From a virus, in IMG/VR virus record IMGVR_UViG_3300017782_000201, positions 1 through 25,050 of that record: 25,050 bases of DNA. The stretch is one strand, 5' to 3'. The position numbers and the translations under genes are program-made. Below the pieces are notes generated by a model. That model had not been told where the DNA came from. It did no database searches and saw only the letters and a program-made list of their open reading frames with translations. Shown piece after piece: positions 1 to 6,264 of this stretch. Position 1 is the stretch's first letter. The number at the start of each line of letters is the position of its first letter.

Positions 1-56
1 GCAAGCGTTAATCCCTCAGTGTTGTTAAATTCAAAGTCTATTTGTTCGTTCATCAT
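1..56 (-). CDS. Hypothetical protein, N-terminal part only (cut by window edge)
   Basis: On the minus strand an open frame starts at an ATG at 54-56 and runs off the left edge. It reads MMNEQIDFEFNNTEGLTL. A Shine-Dalgarno AGGAG (plus-strand 66-70) lies 9 bases before the first ATG and 12 before the second, so either Met could be used. It is the last visible gene of the leftward series of small genes. Too little is present to assign a family. The start and reading frame are clear, the function is unknown. Confidence 0.5.
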   Translation of the reverse strand, partial: MMNEQIDFEFNNTEGLTL

Positions 57-77
57 CTTTTACTACTCCTTTTGTGT

Positions 78-136
78 TTACATTTTAATGCGCCAAAAAT
101 GGTTTATAGTTAGCACTTTCATGCGCTTTTCATCAT
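78..136 (-). other. Two mini-ORFs behind a strong ribosome binding site (doubtful coding)
   Basis: The end of the upstream leftward gene contains GGGAGGTGGC followed by ATGATG, an excellent initiation site whose first ATG overlaps the upstream stop as ATGA. The frame opened here stops after five codons (MMKSA). That stop again overlaps an ATG as ATGA, opening a 14-codon frame (MKVLTINHFWRIKM) ending at 78. The initiation context closely resembles the real start at 661. This may be the remnant of a decayed small gene or a translated leader peptide pair; the sequence alone cannot decide. Confidence 0.25.
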
Positions 137-474
137 GCCACCTCCCTATTAAATAATACACCGTTGTATTCGTTAAATAATACATCAACGCAACACCTAG
201 CGTACTCAGACAAGGCCATATACTGCCCCGCTTGTATCATCTTGTGATAGTCATTTACTCCCTCACAAATACCTTCTTCCAGTGCTTCCTCTACATACTT
301 CCAGTGCTTTACTGCCCATACTCTCAAGTCGAGATGATAGAGATCTATATGGGAATCTATGATTTCGTGTAGTTTTCCCGAGTAGTCTAGTAGATCATAT
401 AAAACGTCACTGCAATCCATTTTTTCATCGCCTACGAGTGTCTCTTTCATTAAATCTAATATCTCATTTTCCAT
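133..474 (-). CDS. Small acidic hypothetical protein
   Basis: Unknown function; I do not recognise the family. The start is placed at the ATG giving MENEILDL (113 residues) because GAGG lies 9 bases upstream. An in-frame ATG five codons earlier (position 489) is itself part of that ribosome binding sequence and is less likely. The protein is acidic in its N-terminal half, appears mostly helical, and has no membrane segment or obvious catalytic motif. It contains four cysteines, two adjacent (CC) near residue 94. Its start overlaps the end of the preceding leftward gene by 11 bases, so it belongs to the same leftward operon. The position beside a putative origin suggests an early-expressed accessory gene, but that is inference from location only. 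Confidence 0.6.
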   Translation of the reverse strand: MENEILDLMKETLVGDEKMDCSDVLYDLLDYSGKLHEIIDSHIDLYHLDLRVWAVKHWKYVEEALEEGICEGVNDYHKMIQAGQYMALSEYARCCVDVLFNEYNGVLFNREVA

Positions 475-661
475 GGTGTCGTACCTCATTCATCATTTCA
501 ACGTGTCTATGGTGCATATATCGCCCCATGCTAATTAGTGCCTTTGCATCATCTACATCCAGTCCATGATGTTCAGCTATTTTTTCAACTGTCAGGTAGT
601 TATTGAACCAATCAAGATAAAAATCTATTACCTGTACGCTCATTAATGTTCGCCTATTCAT
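464..661 (-). CDS. Small protein with a possible helix-turn-helix
   Basis: A 65-residue protein starting at an ATG with AGGAGG 7 bases upstream. The ATG overlaps the TGA of the preceding gene (ATGA), a typical translationally coupled junction. Residues 23-47 (TVEKIAEHHGLDVDDAKALISMG) have the spacing of a helix-turn-helix: a helix, a GLD turn, then a second helix. The C-terminal end is rich in His and Met. Small phage proteins with this type of region are common and may bind DNA, but I cannot name a family. A second Met at residue 7 is a possible start but has a weaker upstream sequence. It sits in the leftward small-gene operon beside the putative origin. Confidence 0.6.
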   Translation of the reverse strand: MNRRTLMSVQVIDFYLDWFNNYLTVEKIAEHHGLDVDDAKALISMGRYMHHRHVEMMNEVRHHGK

Positions 662-891
662 GCTGCCACCTCCTTAATGCTTTTTAAGGTTACTCTGTTA
701 TAATGGTCACCAATCCTTGCGACTACCTTTTTATTGAGATAATTATGTATAGAATAACCTAACAAAGAATCGATAGGCGTGTAGACTTTTAAGTCGTTAA
801 TCATAAATGAATAGCGAGGGTTGCCATAGTAGCTAGTATCTACGCGCCTAATGTCTTTAATGGCTCCGCTGTGTATTTCAATGTTTTTCAT
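658..891 (-). CDS. Small basic hypothetical protein, first gene of leftward operon
   Basis: A 77-residue basic protein starting MKNIEIHSGAIKDI. AGAGG lies about 9 bases before the ATG, and a GGTG/CACC pair around this site could fold over it. The sequence alternates hydrophobic and charged residues, consistent with a small beta-rich fold. No membrane segment or catalytic motif is visible. It is the gene closest to the gene-free control region and the first of at least three overlapping leftward genes, so its transcript probably begins within 892-1130, though I found no convincing leftward promoter there. Function unknown. Confidence 0.6.
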   Translation of the reverse strand: MKNIEIHSGAIKDIRRVDTSYYGNPRYSFMINDLKVYTPIDSLLGYSIHNYLNKKVVARIGDHYNRVTLKSIKEVAA

Positions 892-1040
892 GGTGTTGCA
901 CCTCTTTGTGTTTGTTTAGTTAATCTAAACATATTACCCAAAAGCTGCACCAGTTTACAATGCTTTATATTCATACTTAAAATGAAAGTTTATGTCTTTT
1001 TGTTATGTCTTCTTCCCTCCTTTTATACACTAATGATTTC

Positions 1041-1084
1041 CTATTGTTTGACTATTGGTTATCCAGTGTTGGACTATTGGGTAC
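1041..1084 (+). repeat. Four degenerate 11-bp tandem repeats (CTATTG family)
   Basis: The stretch divides into CTATTGTTTGA, CTATTGGTTAT, CCAGTGTTGGA and CTATTGGGTAC. Units 1, 2 and 4 share CTATTG at exact 11-bp steps (1041, 1052, 1074), and unit 3 keeps the phase in diverged form. The 9-mer GACTATTGG occurs at 1050 and 1072. A DnaA-like TTATCCAGT overlaps units 2 and 3. The phase of about one helical turn suggests binding sites for a protein stacking on one face of the DNA, as in plasmid iterons or an operator. Confidence 0.6.
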
Positions 1085-1131
1085 TACATAGGCACTCACA
1101 TGTCAACCATTAGTTCTACAAATGTCTGCCC

Positions 1132-1217
1132 CATGTATAACCTGTGGATAACTTGACACCATTTGGTCTGACCAATGTATAACCAATGTATAACTTATGT
1201 ATAACCTGTGGATAACT
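1132..1217 (-). repeat. Phased DnaA-box array (two perfect, four related boxes)
   Basis: Two perfect TGTGGATAA (reverse of TTATCCACA) lie at 1143-1151 and 1207-1215. Related boxes of the form NATGTATAA lie at 1132, 1174, 1185 and 1196; the one at 1196 matches 8 of 9 positions of TGTGNATAA. The boxes at 1174, 1185, 1196 and 1207 are exactly 11 bp apart, as are those at 1132 and 1143. Two exact 22-bp copies (1133-1154 and 1197-1218) are part of the array. Each box is followed by C and a pyrimidine, giving an 11-bp unit. This is what a DnaA-dependent origin looks like; a repressor operator is the alternative. Confidence 0.75.
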
Positions 1218-1292
1218 TATGCCCCCGAGGGGGACTGGCGGCTATAGATTACTTGTAGTACCCACCCGTATACAAAAAAAAGACAAATGGGA

Positions 1293-1466
1293 ACTTAGGT
1301 AGTTATTTTACATACAATAATAACAATAATGGTGTATTTAGTAAGACAAAGCCAAGGGATACTTAAGTCTTTGAATTACTTAGGAATTACTTTGTAGATT
1401 GTTTATAGGTATTTATACAATTTACTACATAAAAAATTACTTAGGTTTAACTAAAGAATACTTAGG
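1293..1466 (+). repeat. Cluster of ACTTAGG motifs
   Basis: ACTTAGG occurs at 1293, 1378, 1439 and 1460, with the variant ACTTAAG at 1361 and again near 1675. The last two of the four are TACTTAGG. The same 8-mer forms the left arm of the hairpin at 2467-2486 before the terL gene. A seven-base word this dense within 180 bases is unlikely by chance. It may mark binding sites for a phage protein, for example a terminase or a late regulator; no function can be assigned. Confidence 0.45.
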
Positions 1467-1537
1467 GGTGTCTTTAGTATAAGACAGTCCCTAGAGTAAC
1501 TAAATGTAACTTTTTTGTAAAATAGTTAAAATAGTTC

Positions 1538-1566
1538 TTGACATTTAAGAAAAAGTATGCTACACT
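1538..1566 (+). promoter_or_regulatory. Sigma70-like promoter for the terminase genes
   Basis: TTGACA at 1538-1543, a 17-base spacer, and TACACT at 1561-1566, with TG one base before the -10 (extended -10). An AT-rich run with repeated AAAATAGTT lies just upstream and could act as an UP element. It shares 23 of 29 positions with the promoter at 6786-6814. Transcription would start near 1573, leaving a leader of about 115 bases before the first late gene. Confidence 0.65.
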
Positions 1567-1688
1567 AAATAAGTAATCTAAGGAACACCAAGATAAAGAT
1601 TTCTGAATAAACAAAAAACATATTCTTAATGTGAAATCTACAGGGTAGCCCCTAGGCAATTTACACAAGGCAAACTTAAGTTATACTT

Positions 1689-2090
1689 ATGACTACTGAT
1701 GAAGCTCCAAAGAGGAAGCGTGGGCGGCCTAAAAAGACTGAAATGGTGTCTCGAAAGAGAGGTGCTACTGGTTTATCCAGAGGTAGGCCCAAAGGTGATG
1801 CCGCGATTATCAATGAATATAAAGGGAGGATGCTGTCTTCCCCTAAGTCTAAGCTAGTATTAGAGTCTATATTCAATGCAGCACTTAATGATGAACATAA
1901 ACATCAAGCAGCAGCTTGGAAGCTAGTAGTTGATAGGATAATGCCCCTAAGTTACTTTGAGAAAGATAAGGTAGCAGGGGGTAAAAGTGCTATCAATATC
2001 TCCATTACTGGTGTAGGTGGAGAACAAACCACAATATCTTCAGGTTCCACAACAGATGATATAGACGGTGAAGCACAGTATATAGAATAA
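1689..2090 (+). CDS. terS: Putative small terminase subunit, AT-hook protein
   Basis: A 133-residue protein at the head of the packaging genes. Its basic N-terminus carries two AT-hook cores, RGRPKK at residues 11-16 and RGRPKG at 31-36, which bind the minor groove of AT-rich DNA. The middle (residues 70-95, with HQAAAWKLVVDRIMP) looks helical, and the tail is Ser/Thr/Asp-rich and acidic. Small terminases recognise phage DNA and hand it to the large subunit; position upstream of the peptidase and large terminase supports this role, while sequence alone shows only a DNA-binding protein. No Shine-Dalgarno sequence is visible before the ATG (preceded by AAGTTATACTT), so translation may be weak. 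The next in-frame Met (residue 19) would remove one AT-hook, so the first is preferred. Confidence 0.6.
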   Translation: MTTDEAPKRKRGRPKKTEMVSRKRGATGLSRGRPKGDAAIINEYKGRMLSSPKSKLVLESIFNAALNDEHKHQAAAWKLVVDRIMPLSYFEKDKVAGGKSAINISITGVGGEQTTISSGSTTDDIDGEAQYIE

Positions 2091-2099
2091 GAGTACACT

Positions 2100-2462
2100 A
2101 TGTCTAACTTTAAATATTTTACAAAGGATGAGTTTGCTTGTCAGTACACAGGTAACAACCTCATTGAAGATTCTTTAATACATAAACTTGATTTACTTAG
2201 GGAGGCGTGTGATTTTCCATTTATTATCTCTAGTGGCTATAGAGATCCAACCCATCCAATCGAAGCTAAGAAAACTAAAGCGGGTACTCACAGTAAAGGT
2301 ATTGCGGCAGACATTAAGGTTCAGAACGGTATGCAACGATATTCTATTGTACAACACGCAATATCACTTGGGTTCAACGGGATTGGAGTTGCTCGTAATT
2401 TCATTCATGTTGATATCAGGAATAGTGACTCTGGCCCCACTCCTGTAATGTGGTGTTACTAG
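2100..2462 (+). CDS. M15-family zinc peptidase, probable endolysin
   Basis: A 120-residue single-domain protein with the hallmarks of the phage peptidase M15 group (D-Ala-D-Ala carboxypeptidase or endopeptidase fold). SGYR is at residues 45-48; GTHSKGIAAD at 62-71 supplies zinc ligands His64 and Asp71; FIHVD at 101-105 supplies His103. Such enzymes cut peptide stems of peptidoglycan and serve as endolysins or help DNA entry. There is no signal peptide, so it would need a holin; a holin-like gene lies at 9275. It starts 9 bases after the terS stop with only a weak AAGAG upstream, and is followed at once by a terminator-like hairpin. Placement between the two terminase genes is unusual for a lysis gene. 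Family assignment is confident; whether it lyses cells or is a virion component is open. Confidence 0.85.
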   Translation: MSNFKYFTKDEFACQYTGNNLIEDSLIHKLDLLREACDFPFIISSGYRDPTHPIEAKKTKAGTHSKGIAADIKVQNGMQRYSIVQHAISLGFNGIGVARNFIHVDIRNSDSGPTPVMWCY

Positions 2463-2466
2463 AGTG

Positions 2467-2492
2467 TACTTAGGCATACCTAAGTATTTTTT
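2467..2492 (+). terminator. Terminator-like hairpin immediately before terL
   Basis: TACTTAGG (2467-2474), loop CATA, CCTAAGTA (2479-2486), then six T (2487-2492). The perfect 8-bp stem with T run has the form of a Rho-independent terminator, though the stem is AT-rich. It begins four bases after the upstream stop codon and ends eight bases before the terL ATG, so it also occupies the place of the ribosome binding site. It could attenuate transcription or control terL translation. Confidence 0.5.
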
Positions 2493-2500
2493 AGTAAGTC

Positions 2501-3754
2501 ATGGCTGATCTAAACGTAGAACTGCTACCTTGGCAACAAGAAGTCTTTGGAGACTACTCAAGATTTAAGGTTATAGCAGCAGGCAGACGTACAGGTAAAT
2601 CTAGGCTAGCCGCTTGGCTTTTGATAATAAATGGTCTTAGTGAAACTAAAGGACAGGTGTTCTATGTAGCACCAACACAAGGACAAGCTAGGGACATTAT
2701 GTGGTCTTTGTTGTTGGAACTGGGGCATACTGTAATAGCTAGTTCCCACGTAAACAACCTACAAATAAAACTAATAAATGGGACTACGATAGCTTTAAAG
2801 GGTTCAGACAGGCCAGAAACCATGAGGGGTGTGTCTTTAAAGTTCCTTGTCATGGATGAATATGCAGATATGAAGCCAGAGGTTTGGGAACAGATATTAA
2901 GACCTGCCTTGGCTGACCAGAAAGGAAGTGCATTATTCATTGGAACACCAATGGGACGTAACCACTTCTATGAATTGTATAATTATTCAAAGTTATCTGA
3001 AGATGTAGATTTTAAAGGGTGGCACTTTACCAGTTATGATAACCCTTTACTTGATCCAAAGGAAATCAAGTCAGCAGAAAAATCAATGTCTAGGTACTCT
3101 TTTAGGCAAGAGTTTTTAGCTTCCTTTGAGGCACAAGGTTCAGAACTGTTTAAGGAAGAAGATGTTACTTTCTTAGATGAAGAACCAGATGAAGGTGATT
3201 TCTATGTAGCTTGTGATTTAGCAGGTTTTATTGACGTTAACAAAGTAAAAACAAAAACAAGACACTTAGATGAAACAGCCATAGCTATAGTTAAAGTTAG
3301 TCAAGAAGGGTGGTGGGTTGCAAACATAGCTCACGGAAGATGGGGTGTAGAAGAAACAGCAAGAAAAATCTTTGAGGTTGTAAGAGAATACCGCCCTATA
3401 TCCGTAGGAATAGAAAAGGGCGCACTAAAGAATGCAGTCCTTCCTTATATTAGTGACTTAATGAAGAAAAGTCAAGTATTCTTTAGGATTGAAGAACTAA
3501 CACATGGTAACAAAAAGAAAACAGACAGGATTGTCTGGGCCTTACAGGGTCGTTTTGAACATGGGAATTTAAAATTAAATAAAGGCTCTTGGAATACACA
3601 GTTTTTAGACCAACTGTTTCAGTTTCCAAACCCTTTGGTACATGACGATTTAATTGATGCTTTAGCCTACATAGATCAATTAGCGGATACAGCTTACGAT
3701 ATTGACTTAGACACTGAAGATTATCAGTTTACTGACGTTTACGCAGGGTATTAA
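2501..3754 (+). CDS. terL: Terminase large subunit
   Basis: A 417-residue packaging motor with both expected domains. ATPase: Walker A AAGRRTGKS at residues 26-34, Walker B LKFLVMDE at 113-120 with catalytic Glu120, and the coupling motif FIGTP at 146-150. RNase H-like nuclease: Asp239 in ACDLA, Glu305 in GIEKG, and the HDDLIDA motif at 381-387 with Asp382/Asp383 and Asp386 as metal ligands. It pumps DNA through the portal into the prohead and cuts the concatemer. Length is normal for a compact terminase. The next gene begins one base after its stop, so terL and portal are translated together. No Shine-Dalgarno precedes the ATG; instead the hairpin at 2467-2492 ends eight bases upstream. Confidence 0.95.
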   Translation: MADLNVELLPWQQEVFGDYSRFKVIAAGRRTGKSRLAAWLLIINGLSETKGQVFYVAPTQGQARDIMWSLLLELGHTVIASSHVNNLQIKLINGTTIALKGSDRPETMRGVSLKFLVMDEYADMKPEVWEQILRPALADQKGSALFIGTPMGRNHFYELYNYSKLSEDVDFKGWHFTSYDNPLLDPKEIKSAEKSMSRYSFRQEFLASFEAQGSELFKEEDVTFLDEEPDEGDFYVACDLAGFIDVNKVKTKTRHLDETAIAIVKVSQEGWWVANIAHGRWGVEETARKIFEVVREYRPISVGIEKGALKNAVLPYISDLMKKSQVFFRIEELTHGNKKKTDRIVWALQGRFEHGNLKLNKGSWNTQFLDQLFQFPNPLVHDDLIDALAYIDQLADTAYDIDLDTEDYQFTDVYAGY

Positions 3755-3755
3755 T

Positions 3756-5795
3756 ATGAAGAACTATGATAAAGAAATGTTTGTTGATGAAAGTTTACAA
3801 GGTTGGGTCATTGATAAGTGTAACGAATGGCGTGAGAACTTTGAAACTAACTATCAAGAAATATTTGATGAATATTATAGACTATTTAGGGGTACTTGGT
3901 CGCCTGAAGATAAAACAAGAAGCTCAGAACGCTCTAGGATTATATCTCCTGCACTTCAGCAAGCAGTAGAGTCCACAGTAGCGGAGATTGAGGAAGCTAC
4001 GTTTGGTAGAGGACGTTGGTTTGATATTAAGGATGATATTAGAGATCAAAACCAACAGGACATAGCTTACTTACGAGAGAAATTATACGAAGATTTTTCT
4101 AAAAATAAGACTAGAAAGGCAATCGCAGAGTGTGTCTTAAACTCAGCTATCTTTGGAACGGGCATTGGAGAAATAACTTTATCCGAAGAAAAAGAAATGA
4201 TACCTGCAACTGAGCCTGTTATGGGTGGAGACTTAACTGCTGTAGGTGTAAATATTCAGGAACGCACAGTATGTAAATTACGCCCTATTCTTCCCCAAAA
4301 CTTTCTTATAGACCCAGTAGCTACCTCCATTGAAGATGCTTTAGGTGTTGCTATTGATGAATATGTGCCAAAACACGCCATAGAAATACTACAGGAAGAA
4401 GGGGTTTATCGTCAAATTGACCTTGAAAGTGCTTATGTAGATACAGACATTGAAGCAGATAGGAACCTTAGTAACGTCTATGAAGAAAACAAAACAAGAA
4501 AAACAACTTACTACGGTTTAGTACCTAGACATCTTTTAAAAAAAGCTCAGAATGAAGGTTTGTTTGATGTAGATGAAGACGGAAATCAAGTAGAAGTAGA
4601 AATTATAGAACCTTTGCTTGAAGACGGTGAAGGTTCTACATCAGAAAGCAACAGCTACTACGTTGAGGCTATTGTTGTTATTGCCAATGAAGGTGTACTT
4701 CTTAAAGCGGAAGAAAACCCGTACATGATGAAGGATAGGCCAGTAATTGCTTTTCCTTTTGATGTCGTTCCTAGCCGCTTTTGGGGTCGAGGGGTATGCG
4801 AGAAAGGGTATAACTCACAAAAAGCCTTAGACGCAGAACTACGAGCTAGAATTGATGCTCTTGCACTAACTGTCCATCCTATGTTGGCTATGGATGCCAC
4901 TAGAATGCCCAGAGGGTCAAGACCAGAGGTTAGATCAGGAAAAGTACTACTAACTAACGGCAACCCTTCGGAAATCCTACAGCCTTTTAATTTTGGTCAA
5001 GTTAGTCAAATTACTTTTTCTCAAGCAGATGCTTTGCAAAGAATGGTACAGGCCGCTACTGGTGCTGTAGACCCTTCTGGGACTACCGCAGGTTCAGACA
5101 CTAGGTCAGCCGCAGGGTTTTCTATGGGATTGGGAACCATAATCAAAAGGCATAAGAGAACATTAATTAACTTCCAAGAGTCTTTCCTAATACCTTTTGT
5201 TACTAAAGTAGCTCACAGGTATATGCAGTTTGAACCTGAACAATATCCTGTCTCTGACTATAAGTTTGTTGCTAGTAGTTCTTTAGGTATTGTAGCTAGA
5301 GAATACGAAATAGCACAACTAACGCAACTGTTGCAAACCATGGGAGATTCCCCAGTTAAGAATCAACTTATTGAGTCCGTTATTGACAATATGAGTTTAA
5401 GCAACAGAGAACAAATTATTGCCTTCATGCGTCAGGCTAATCAACCAGACCCACAGGCCGCTCAAGCAGCTCAAGCAGCACAACAGATTCAGCTACAGTT
5501 CCAACAGTCTCAGTCTAATGCTTTAAATGGTCAAGCACAAGAGTCAGCAGCTAGGGCCGCTAAACTATCAATGGAAACTCAAGTTATACCGCAGGAGATA
5601 GAGATTGATAGGATTAAGGCAGTTACAACAAACCTAAGAGCAGGAACAGAAGACGATAAAGAGTTTGAAAGAAGAATTAAAATGTCCGAACAGCTACTAA
5701 GGGAGCGTGAGGTTGCAGTTAAGGAACAAACCAAAGCTCCCGAACCTTCTCCTACAGAACAAACAGTTTTAAGAGCAATCGGAGGACAACCTTAG
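3756..5795 (+). CDS. Portal (head-tail connector) protein
   Basis: A 679-residue protein directly after terL, the standard portal position. Portals form the twelve-subunit ring at one capsid vertex through which DNA passes. The N-terminus (FRGTWSPEDKTRS, then SRIISPALQQAVEST near 64-78 and ATFGRGRWFDI) and the middle segment with VVPSRFWGRGVCEKGYNSQKALD resemble portal proteins of podoviruses. The C-terminal part from about residue 565 is a long Gln/Ala-rich helical or coiled-coil tail with QAAQAAQAAQQ, ending in a Pro/Glu-rich stretch, comparable to the barrel or crown helices of large podoviral portals. Its stop overlaps the GTG start of the next gene by one base. Assignment rests on size, position and sequence resemblance. 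Confidence 0.88.
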   Translation: MKNYDKEMFVDESLQGWVIDKCNEWRENFETNYQEIFDEYYRLFRGTWSPEDKTRSSERSRIISPALQQAVESTVAEIEEATFGRGRWFDIKDDIRDQNQQDIAYLREKLYEDFSKNKTRKAIAECVLNSAIFGTGIGEITLSEEKEMIPATEPVMGGDLTAVGVNIQERTVCKLRPILPQNFLIDPVATSIEDALGVAIDEYVPKHAIEILQEEGVYRQIDLESAYVDTDIEADRNLSNVYEENKTRKTTYYGLVPRHLLKKAQNEGLFDVDEDGNQVEVEIIEPLLEDGEGSTSESNSYYVEAIVVIANEGVLLKAEENPYMMKDRPVIAFPFDVVPSRFWGRGVCEKGYNSQKALDAELRARIDALALTVHPMLAMDATRMPRGSRPEVRSGKVLLTNGNPSEILQPFNFGQVSQITFSQADALQRMVQAATGAVDPSGTTAGSDTRSAAGFSMGLGTIIKRHKRTLINFQESFLIPFVTKVAHRYMQFEPEQYPVSDYKFVASSSLGIVAREYEIAQLTQLLQTMGDSPVKNQLIESVIDNMSLSNREQIIAFMRQANQPDPQAAQAAQAAQQIQLQFQQSQSNALNGQAQESAARAAKLSMETQVIPQEIEIDRIKAVTTNLRAGTEDDKEFERRIKMSEQLLREREVAVKEQTKAPEPSPTEQTVLRAIGGQP

Positions 5796-6061
5796 TGGCT
5801 AAAGAAAAAGACTCTAAGTTAAAAAATGCAGGTGTGTCTGCTTACAACAAACCAAAAAGAACGCCAAGCCATCCCACTAAAAAGTTTGTTGTTGTAGCAA
5901 AACAGGGAGATCAGACTAAAACAATACGTTTTGGGGATCAGAACATGACAATAAAGAAAGACCAACCTGCTAGGAAGAAAAGTTTTAGGGCTAGGCATAA
6001 GTGTGACACTAGCCCTCCCAGTAAACTTACGGCTAGATATTGGTCATGTAAGAATTGGTAA
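5795..6061 (+). CDS. Small basic conserved-type phage protein with FGD and ARYWSCK motifs
   Basis: An 88-residue lysine-rich protein starting at GTG, with GGAGG 9 bases upstream and a one-base overlap (TAGTG) with the portal stop. A short beta-like segment FVVVAKQGDQTKTIRFGD spans residues 31-48, followed by KKSFRARHKCD at 61-71 and ARYWSCK at 80-86, with Cys70 and Cys85 possibly a metal pair. I have the impression that this signature recurs in small proteins of many marine and other phages (possibly a DUF6321-like family), but I cannot verify the name. Function is unknown. The position between portal and scaffold would fit a head-assembly, nucleic-acid-binding or minor virion role. Confidence 0.7.
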   Translation: MAKEKDSKLKNAGVSAYNKPKRTPSHPTKKFVVVAKQGDQTKTIRFGDQNMTIKKDQPARKKSFRARHKCDTSPPSKLTARYWSCKNW

Positions 6062-6090
6062 GTGGTCATACAAGTAGATAGGAGGATATT

Positions 6091-6264
6091 ATGAAGGGAG
6101 TTAATCATTATAAGAAGGATGGTACTTTACACAAAGGCAATACACATAAAATGCCTGATGGTTCTTTACACAGCAACAAAACACATACTAAAACAAGTGT
6201 AAAGCTGTTTCATTTTAAAGAGTTATCGGATAAAGCTAAGTTAAAAGCTAAAGGTAAAAAGTAA
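6091..6264 (+). CDS. Very small Lys/His-rich protein (57 residues)
   Basis: Starts at ATG 6091 behind AGGAGG with a 4-6 base gap, a strong initiation site, and ends in TAATG shared with the next gene. The protein MKGVNHYKKDGTLHKGNTHK... contains a doubled motif: KKDGTLHKGNTHK at residues 8-20 and KMPDGSLHSNKTHTK at 20-34, both of the form DG(T/S)LHxxxTH. The rest is Lys-rich. The repeated DG-LH-TH unit could form a small beta hairpin repeat or bind metal through its histidines. The family is not recognised. Coding is supported by the ribosome site and the coupled junctions on both sides. Confidence 0.6.
   Translation: MKGVNHYKKDGTLHKGNTHKMPDGSLHSNKTHTKTSVKLFHFKELSDKAKLKAKGKK

Larger units (their letters stand above)
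892..1688. other. Gene-free control region, putative replication origin
   Basis: This stretch of nearly 800 bases separates leftward small genes from the rightward late genes and has no credible gene. In order it contains an AT-rich segment, four 11-mers of a CTATTG family (1041-1084), a phased array of DnaA-like boxes (1132-1217), a CCCCC/GGGGG inverted repeat with almost no loop (1222-1233), an AT-rich segment with ATAATAACAATAAT, four ACTTAGG motifs (1293-1466), and a sigma70-like promoter at 1538-1566. Downstream of the promoter, inverted repeats AGATTTC/GAAATCT (1597-1639) and GAATA/TATTC (1605-1625) could form a weak leader hairpin. Clustered DnaA boxes beside AT-rich DNA are the usual signature of an origin; calling it an origin is inference. 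Confidence 0.55.

Noticed and set aside
871-1113. An 80-codon plus-strand frame in the control region
   Set aside because: It overlaps the phased repeats, has no ribosome site, has an odd Cys/Leu/Phe-rich composition, and lies antisense to the start of a better-supported gene.
1153-1183. TTGACA followed by TATAAC as a promoter inside the repeat array
   Set aside because: The spacing of 19 bases is poor, and both words are explained by the repeated units.
1222-1233. CCCCC-GA-GGGGG inverted repeat as a terminator
   Set aside because: The loop is too small, no T-run follows on either strand, and no gene ends nearby. It may mark the edge of the repeat array only.
1474-1668. A 64-codon minus-strand frame under the rightward promoter
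   Set aside because: No ribosome site, aromatic-rich low-complexity translation, and it covers the promoter at 1538-1566.
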